Program-made: the position numbers and the translations under genes
Notes under the pieces: generated by a model
What the model saw: only the letters and a program-made list of their open reading frames with translations
Told to the model about the DNA's origin: nothing
Databases searched by the model: none
Assembly (NCBI GenBank): GCA_900549545.1
Contig: URPA01000040.1
Location: 1-17,899 of the forward strand
DNA: 17,899 nt
Reading direction: 5' to 3'
From: an uncultured Eubacteriales bacterium
GTDB taxonomy: Bacteria > Bacillota > Clostridia > Oscillospirales > Oscillospiraceae
Part shown: one piece after another, positions 13,933 through 17,899 of the stretch
How positions within the stretch are numbered: the stretch's first letter is position 1
Layout of the letters: every line of letters begins with the position of its first letter

Positions 13933-14505
13933 ATGCCCAGCTTTACGAAAAACGCGATAAAGGCCGCTTTTATTGAGCTTTTGGAGGAATACCCGCTCAA
14001 AAAAATCACCGTCCGGGACATTGTGGAGCGCTGCGGGGTGAACCGCAACTCGTTTTATTACCACTTTCAGGATATCCCCGCGCTGCTGGAAGAGGTGATA
14101 ACCGATGTCGCCAACACCATCATCGCCCAGTACGACAATTACGAGTCCGGGGAGGAGTTTCTTTGCAGCTGCATCGAGTATGCCTCCCAGCGCCGGAAGA
14201 TGATGCTGCATATTTATAACTCCATGAACCGGGATATGTTTGACCGGGGGCTTGTGCGCGTGTGCGACTATGTGGTGGGCGTTTTTCTGGACGATATGCT
14301 CCGCGGCCGGGTAATCCCTGACGGGGACAGGCTCGCCATCGAGGGGCTTTACCGCTGCGAGTGCTTCGGGCTTATCAGCCAGTGGATGATGGAGGGCATG
14401 AAGAACGACGCGGCCGACATGGTGCACAGAATATGCACGCTGCGTCAGGGTATGCTGGAAGAGATGATAAACCGCAGCCTAAAAAACGCCGAGTGCGACA
14501 AATAA
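13933..14505 (+). CDS. TetR-family transcriptional regulator
   Basis: This 190-residue repressor-like protein has the N-terminal TetR DNA-binding domain. The helix-turn-helix core is KKITVRDIVERCGVNRNSFYYHFQD (about residues 22-46), matching the family signature with FYYHF. The remainder is all-helical with two Cys-rich patches (FLCSCIEYA and RCECFGLI) and resembles C-terminal domains of DhaS-like TetR proteins in Firmicutes, whose ligands are mostly unknown. A GTG three codons earlier is possible, but AGGGAG is better placed for ATG 13933. It has its own consensus promoter and no divergent partner. Its target cannot be deduced. The downstream HdeD-DagK pair is a candidate but is separated by 311 bases and a large hairpin. 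Confidence 0.92.
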   Translation: MPSFTKNAIKAAFIELLEEYPLKKITVRDIVERCGVNRNSFYYHFQDIPALLEEVITDVANTIIAQYDNYESGEEFLCSCIEYASQRRKMMLHIYNSMNRDMFDRGLVRVCDYVVGVFLDDMLRGRVIPDGDRLAIEGLYRCECFGLISQWMMEGMKNDAADMVHRICTLRQGMLEEMINRSLKNAECDK

Positions 14506-14540
14506 TCGCCGTTTTTCGACATAAAACTACATATTTTTTA

Positions 14541-14591
14541 GGCAAGTGCCGCGTTATGTCCGTTTTTTCGACATGACGCGGCACTTTGCCC
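14541..14591. other. 20-bp near-perfect hairpin after tetR
   Basis: The arm from 14541 (GGCAAGTGCCGCGTTATGTC) pairs with the arm ending at 14591 over about 20 bp with one bulge and one G-U pair, loop CGTTTTTTCG. It is likely to act as transcript end protection or weak terminator. No U tract follows on either strand, so it is not a classical terminator. Confidence 0.7.
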
Positions 14592-14700
14592 ATTTCAAAT
14601 TTCCGCCGCCTGTGGATAATTTAAGATAAGAGAAATTACAAGTAAACGATGATTAAATCGGCAAGAGCAGATTGCGAGAGAATTTGTGTTCTGGTGAAGG

Positions 14701-14742
14701 CACTTTTTTGCAGGAATACTTTGTGTATTTCAAGAAAAAGTG
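14701..14742. other. Leader hairpin upstream of the hdeD-like gene
   Basis: CACTTTTT (14701-14708) pairs with AAAAAGTG (14735-14742). Inside, GGAATAC (14713-14719) pairs with GTATTTC (14725-14731) with one G-U pair. The structure lies 75 bases before the start codon and could belong to the leader mRNA or be a protein site. Confidence 0.45.
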
Positions 14743-14816
14743 ACAAAATCAGAGCTCAAATTGTCCGCAAGATGCCGTAGTCGATTTATTCAGCGGTTAC
14801 TAAAGGAGGGGTAAAT

Positions 14817-15401
14817 ATGCGTTCTGTTGCTCCGATGCGGGCGGCAAAAATCGGCGGGATTGCGGTGTCGGTTCTGGTGTGCGCGCTGGGCGTGTTCATG
14901 ATGTTCCGGCCGGAGACCTCCGCATACGCGCTGTGCATAGCCTGCGGCGTGCTTTTTATACTTCTGGGAGTCATAAAGCTGGTGGGCTATTTTTCAAAGG
15001 ACCTTTACAGGCTTGCCTTTCAGTTTGACCTTGCCTTCGGCATTTTCATGTTCACCGTTGGCATTGTTATGCTCTCGCGCCCGGGAGAGATGATGAACCT
15101 TATCTGCGTCATTCTGGGCCTGTGCATATTGGCGGACGGGCTTTTCAGAATACAGACCTCGCTCAACGCGAGGCACTTCGGGCTGCCGCTCTGGTGGCTG
15201 ATTCTTGTCTGGGCGATAGTGACGGGTGTCCTCGGCTTTCTCCTGCTGCTGCGCCCCGGCATTGGCGGCAGGGCGCTGATGATCCTCACCGGCGCCGCGA
15301 TGACGGCGGACGGGCTGTTGACCATTGACACCATTGTCACATCAGTGAAGATAATCAAAAACCAGCAGCGGGACATTATTGACGCGGAATTTTACGAATA
15401 G
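14817..15401 (+). CDS. HdeD-like membrane protein (DUF308)
   Basis: This 194-residue membrane protein has about six hydrophobic segments in three pairs, including VSVLVCALGVFMMFRP, LCIACGVLFILLGVIKLVGYF and GLPLWWLILVWAIVTGVLGFLLLLRPG. Repeats of the form (V/L)GIVMLSRPG and FLLLLRPG ahead of a G(A)xxxxDG motif are typical of the DUF308/HdeD family. In Escherichia coli HdeD supports acid resistance, but family members in Firmicutes have no established role. ATG 14817 follows AAAGGAGG. The lipid kinase gene begins 13 bases after its stop, so the pair is probably cotranscribed. Confidence 0.85.
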   Translation: MRSVAPMRAAKIGGIAVSVLVCALGVFMMFRPETSAYALCIACGVLFILLGVIKLVGYFSKDLYRLAFQFDLAFGIFMFTVGIVMLSRPGEMMNLICVILGLCILADGLFRIQTSLNARHFGLPLWWLILVWAIVTGVLGFLLLLRPGIGGRALMILTGAAMTADGLLTIDTIVTSVKIIKNQQRDIIDAEFYE

Positions 15402-15414
15402 AAAGGAGAAAATT

Positions 15415-16278
15415 ATGGCTGATTATACGGTCTTATACAATCCTCTCGCCGGAAACGGCAGGGGCTATGAACAGGCGCTGGAGCTCAGGGCGCTCTACCC
15501 TGATAAAGAGCTTGACTTTGTGGACATGACCGGCGTAAGCGACTACGCCGCCTTCTTTGAGGCGCTGCCCAAGGCCGAGCCTGTGATAATCTGCGGCGGA
15601 GACGGCACGATCAACCGCTTTATAAACGACAGTCTTGCCGTCGGCGCGGAGCGGGAGATTCTCTACTATGCCACCGGCAGCGGCAATGATTTTCTCCGCG
15701 ATGTGGGCAAAAACCGGGGCGGTGAGCCCTTCCCCATTAATGACTACATAAAAAATCTGCCCGTCGCCACCGTCAACGGCAGGAGCTACCGCTTTCTCAA
15801 CGGCGTGGGCTACGGCATAGACGGCTACTGCTGTGAGGAGGGCGACAGACTGCGCGCCCTGTCGGACAAGCCCGTGAACTACACCGCCATCGCCATCAAG
15901 GGCCTGCTGTTTCACTACAAGGCCACCGACGCCGAGGTCACTGTGGACGGCGTGACGCGGAAATATAACAATGTGTGGCTCGCCCCCACGATGAACGGCC
16001 GCTATTACGGCGGCGGCATGATGCCAACGCCCGAGCAGGACCGCCTTGGCGATAAGGGCGAGGTCTCTGTCATGGTGTTTCATAACCCCGGCAAGCTCAA
16101 GACTCTCATGGCCTTCCCCTCCATATTCAGCGGCGAGCATATTAAGCGCCGCGACATGGTGGAGGTCTACACCGGGCACGATATAGAGGTCAAATTCTCC
16201 CGCCCCACTCCCCTTCAGGTCGACGGCGAGACAATAAGCGGCGTGACGGAATATACGGTATCAACAAAAAGCGCATAA
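15415..16278 (+). CDS. Diacylglycerol-kinase-family lipid kinase
   Basis: This is a 287-residue enzyme of the DagK/YegS type, which uses ATP to phosphorylate a lipid such as diacylglycerol, feeding phosphatidic acid back into phospholipid synthesis. The ATP-binding signature GGDGT is at residues 61-65, preceded by the N-terminal NPLAGNGRG (9-17) and followed by GSGNDF (88-93), the family's conserved motifs. The second half is a beta-rich domain ending QVDGETISGVTEYTV, typical of the C-terminal domain. No membrane segment is present, as expected. ATG 15415 follows AAAGGAG; the in-frame GTG-type extension to 15379 overlaps the preceding gene and is not used. A strong hairpin follows the stop. 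The exact lipid substrate is inferred from the family only. Confidence 0.93.
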   Translation: MADYTVLYNPLAGNGRGYEQALELRALYPDKELDFVDMTGVSDYAAFFEALPKAEPVIICGGDGTINRFINDSLAVGAEREILYYATGSGNDFLRDVGKNRGGEPFPINDYIKNLPVATVNGRSYRFLNGVGYGIDGYCCEEGDRLRALSDKPVNYTAIAIKGLLFHYKATDAEVTVDGVTRKYNNVWLAPTMNGRYYGGGMMPTPEQDRLGDKGEVSVMVFHNPGKLKTLMAFPSIFSGEHIKRRDMVEVYTGHDIEVKFSRPTPLQVDGETISGVTEYTVSTKSA

Positions 16279-16281
16279 AAG

Positions 16282-16309
16282 CTCAGCCCCGGATTGCTCC
16301 GGGGCTGAG
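16282..16309. terminator. Hairpin terminator between convergent genes
   Basis: CTCAGCCCCGGA (16282-16293) pairs perfectly with TCCGGGGCTGAG (16298-16309) around TTGC. On the minus strand a short CTTTTA follows, and on the plus strand no U tract, so it probably serves mainly the minus-strand gene ending at 16320, while also closing the lipid kinase transcript. Confidence 0.75.
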
Positions 16310-16319
16310 TTACAGCAAG

Positions 16320-17021
16320 TCAAAAGCAGAAGATATTCGGCACTGTGTCCGCGCCAAAGGTCTTTTGCGCCATGCGGTACATCGCCTTAGCGTGTATTCT
16401 GTCATGCCATATAAAGCGGCGCAGAACCTTGCGCAGCGACCAGTACTCGCCGTAACTGCCGTGAAAAACGGGATTTTTAAGAAAACCCGGCATAACTTCC
16501 AGCGTCTCAAAACCACGGCGGCGGCAGTCGAGGATGCTGCCGTCGTTGTCGGTCTCCACGCCGATCTCACCAAAGTAGTAGGAATTGACATTCTTTGTGT
16601 GGATGTACATTTCCTCCGCCGTCCGGGGTACAGCGCCGTAAAAGGTCTCGCGCGCCGGAACGGAGCTTTCGTTCTTGGCCGGGACGGACTCATACAGGGC
16701 GAGAAAATCCGCCGCCGACTTGAGCGCAAACTCTTTCAGGCTCTTATATTCCTCCCATGTAAGCTCTCCCCGCTCACTATCAAACAGCACATCGGAGTCA
16801 GCATCGCAAACCTGAAGCTCACAGGCAGCCTCCTGAACGATCTGTACATCAAAGCTCTCCGGCACCGGTCTGCCCGCCCAGCGCAGATAGCCGGCAGCGT
16901 CCGCCGGAAGCTTAGCCACAGCCGCTTCCCTGCTCTCTCCCCGGCTGTATGCTCCCGGAATACTTGCCGCATAGAGCAGGGTATCATTCCCGTTGTGTTC
17001 CCAAACGCACCGTATCTTCAT
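16320..17021 (-). CDS. HicB-like N-terminus fused to DinB-like domain
   Basis: This is a 233-residue soluble protein whose overall family I recognise only in part. Residues about 14-48 (LLYAASIPGAYSRGESREAAVAKLPADAAGYL) follow the pattern of HicB antitoxin/partial RNase H-like domains, in which a strand with P-G is followed by a helix with repeated acidic and alanine residues. The C-terminal half looks like a DinB-type four-helix domain: His141 in TAEEMYIHTKNV and the later HDRIHAKAM with His206 and His210 would form the metal-binding His triad of that fold. DinB relatives are metal-dependent enzymes, often thiol-linked. No HicA toxin gene is adjacent. ATG 17021 follows GAGGTAATT. It lies downstream of the tRNA operon, separated by a hairpin array. 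Both domain calls are tentative. Confidence 0.75.
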   Translation of the reverse strand: MKIRCVWEHNGNDTLLYAASIPGAYSRGESREAAVAKLPADAAGYLRWAGRPVPESFDVQIVQEAACELQVCDADSDVLFDSERGELTWEEYKSLKEFALKSAADFLALYESVPAKNESSVPARETFYGAVPRTAEEMYIHTKNVNSYYFGEIGVETDNDGSILDCRRRGFETLEVMPGFLKNPVFHGSYGEYWSLRKVLRRFIWHDRIHAKAMYRMAQKTFGADTVPNIFCF

Positions 17022-17070
17022 AATTACCTCGCTTGCTTTTTGAAAAATTTTAACCCTTGCGGATTTTTAA

Positions 17071-17237
17071 TGAAATATTGCTGACGCAATATGAAATATC
17101 CTTCGGATATGATATATTCGGCTTGCGCCGAATGTGAAATAAAATTCGTTCCTTAATATGCGCAGCATATTTCACATTTGCGCAGCAAATATTTCATGGC
17201 GCAGCTATTTCATTCGTTCCGAAGGAACGAATTTCAT
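17071..17237. repeat. Array of about seven hairpins joined by 7-nt spacers
   Basis: Perfect hairpins occur at 17077-17090 (arm ATTGC), 17096-17110 (ATATCC), 17116-17133 (ATTCGGC), 17156-17170 (ATATGC), 17176-17190 (ATTTGC) and 17212-17232 (ATTCGTTCC), with a degraded one near 17197-17207. In the left part the spacers read ATGAAAT, ATGATAT and GTGAAAT. After a junction at 17141-17155 they appear reversed as ATTTCAC or ATTTCAT. The array is therefore two opposing blocks of the same family as 8595-8690. It lies between the tRNA-operon terminator and the HicB/DinB-like gene and may contain that gene's promoter. Confidence 0.8.
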
Positions 17238-17239
17238 TG

Positions 17240-17268
17240 AAAAAAGCACGCCAGAGGCGTGCTTTTTT
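17240..17268 (-). terminator. Terminator of the tRNA operon
   Basis: On the minus strand a perfect 13-bp stem with arms AAAAAAGCACGCC and GGCGTGCTTTTTT begins two bases after the CCA end of tRNA-Cys and ends in a U run. Confidence 0.9.
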
Positions 17269-17269
17269 C

Positions 17270-17343
17270 TGGAGGCGCCACCCAGATTTGAACTGGGGGT
17301 CAAGGATTTGCAGTCCCATGCCTTACCACTTGGCTATGGCGCC
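17270..17343 (-). tRNA. tRNA-Cys (GCA)
   Basis: The last tRNA of the operon, 74 nt with encoded CCA. The acceptor stem is GGCGCCA with TGGCGCC and the discriminator is U73, a cysteine identity element. The anticodon loop is CTGCAAA, giving GCA. T-loop TTCAAAT is clear. Confidence 0.95.
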
Positions 17344-17388
17344 GTATACAGGATATGCGGGCGAAGATTGCGCCCGCATATCTCATTT

Positions 17389-17464
17389 TGGAGCGGGCAA
17401 CGAGGCTCGAACTCGCTACCTCCACCTTGGCAAGGTGGCGCTCTACCGGATGAGCTATGCCCGC
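17389..17464 (-). tRNA. tRNA-Gly (GCC)
   Basis: A 76-nt tRNA with encoded CCA. Acceptor stem GCGGGCA with TGCCCGC and discriminator U. Anticodon stem CCACC and GGTGG enclose TTGCCAA, giving GCC. The T arm contains GTTCGAG. Confidence 0.95.
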
Positions 17465-17486
17465 ATAGACCCCGCAATTTGCGGGG

Positions 17487-17562
<76 letters not shown>

Positions 17563-17571
17563 ATATACGAT

Positions 17572-17648
17572 TGGTGGGAACAACTGGACTCGAACCAGTG
17601 ACCCCCTGCTTGTAAGGCAGGTGCTCTAACCAGCTGAGCTATGCTCCC
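17572..17648 (-). tRNA. tRNA-Val (TAC)
   Basis: The first tRNA of the operon, 77 nt with encoded CCA. Acceptor stem GGGAGCA with TGTTCCC (one G-U pair). Anticodon stem CCTGC and GCAGG enclose CTTACAA, giving TAC. It starts about 10 bases after the predicted transcription start. Confidence 0.95.
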
Positions 17649-17664
17649 GCGTGACAGCTTCGCT

Positions 17665-17693
17665 ATTATACTAAAAAAAACCGGAATTGTCAA
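17665..17693 (-). promoter_or_regulatory. Consensus promoter of the tRNA operon
   Basis: On the minus strand TTGACA (17693-17688) and TATAAT (17670-17665) are both perfect and are 17 bases apart. Such strength is expected for stable RNA genes. All four tRNAs and the terminator at 17240-17268 lie downstream as one unit. Confidence 0.93.
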
Positions 17694-17798
17694 GAACATA
17701 TTTCCGTTTTCTCTAAAAAACTTTTGCAAGCCGGGTTTTTATAAGGCGCTCGGGTGTGTTGCAGGTTATGTAAACCTGTTGAGGGGGTGGAGTATTGT

Positions 17799-17880
17799 TC
17801 ATTATTCATTAGCGGAGCGGCTTCATCATTCATTATTCATTACAAAAATCCGTTTTAATGAATGATGAATATTGAATAAT
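17799..17880. repeat. ATTCATT repeats with a 13-bp inverted repeat
   Basis: CATTATTCATTA occurs twice, near 17801 and near 17832. TTCATCATTCATT (from about 17821) pairs exactly with AATGAATGATGAA in the region 17855-17870, across a loop that includes AAAATCCGTTTT. The following sequence continues as variants of AATAATGAA. Such AT-rich repeats occur between genes in many Clostridia and may be degenerate mobile units. Confidence 0.6.
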
Positions 17881-17899
17881 GAAAAATGAAGAATACAAA

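Larger units (their letters stand above)
14506..14816. other. Intergenic region between tetR and hdeD-like genes
   Basis: This 311-bp spacer contains a large hairpin (14541-14591), a second imperfect hairpin (14701-14742) and the ribosome binding site for the next gene. The only open frame of note, 44 codons from ATG 14649, lacks a ribosome binding site. The promoter of the next operon is not clear. TTGTCC (14760-14765) with TTTATT 18 bases on is weak. Confidence 0.6.
17649..17899. other. AT-rich end region with repeats, no gene seen
   Basis: Apart from the tRNA promoter, this stretch holds a CAGGTT/AACCTG palindrome near 17763-17779 and a set of ATTCATT-type repeats from about 17800 to the end. 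I see no gene with a start signal on either strand. Confidence 0.6.

Noticed and set aside
14649..14783. A 44-codon open frame starting ATG ATT AAA in the tetR-hdeD spacer
   Set aside because: No ribosome binding site, and the product shows no hydrophobic helix or motif. It also runs through the leader hairpin.
17641..17865. A 74-codon frame starting in tRNA-Val
   Set aside because: It begins inside a tRNA and crosses the operon promoter, with no ribosome binding site.

Overview
The window looks like a chromosomal segment of a spore-forming, anaerobic Firmicute of class Clostridia, probably an Oscillospiraceae/Ruminococcaceae-type gut bacterium. This is inferred from GC-rich coding sequence set against AT-rich spacers, spoVA sporulation genes, strong Gram-positive ribosome binding sites, consensus vegetative promoters, intrinsic terminators, and clostridial families (DUF4914, YerC/TrpR-like, HdeD/DUF308). 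No transposase, phage gene or CRISPR array is visible.

Layout. 1-444 is a repeat-rich spacer without a convincing gene. 445-2343 (minus) encodes a DUF4914 protein with a PEPCK-like P-loop. 2344-2958 is a regulatory region: a promoter for the DUF4914 gene, a consensus promoter facing the other way, and a structured RNA of about 300 nt ending in two tandem terminators. Just after it lies a polyamine ABC transporter operon, potA-potB-potCD (2959-6897), whose last gene fuses the second permease to the substrate-binding protein. A repeat and a terminator follow, then spoVAD-spoVAE (7202-8598). Convergent to these is a eukaryote-type hexokinase (8695-9954, minus), preceded on its strand by an NfeD-SPFH (stomatin-like) membrane pair (10010-11368).

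On the plus strand from 11498, a promoter drives yerC, a SAM-dependent methyltransferase and hslO (Hsp33), followed by a 39-residue membrane miniprotein and a strong terminator. A TetR regulator (13933-14505), an HdeD-like membrane protein and a diacylglycerol-kinase-family lipid kinase (14817-16278) come next. On the minus strand are a protein with a HicB-like N-terminus and a DinB-like C-terminus (16320-17021) and a four-tRNA operon, Val-Phe-Gly-Cys, read from a perfect consensus promoter.

The most unusual items are: the structured RNA and tandem terminators in front of the pot operon, which has no promoter of its own that I can see; two arrays of short perfect hairpins joined by a 7-nt spacer (ATGATAT/ATGAAAT) at 8595-8690 and 17071-17237; the PotC-PotD fusion; a spoVA cluster lacking spoVAC at this locus; the HicB/DinB-like fusion; and the 39-aa protein. 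All family names come from recognising motifs by eye; no database search was possible.
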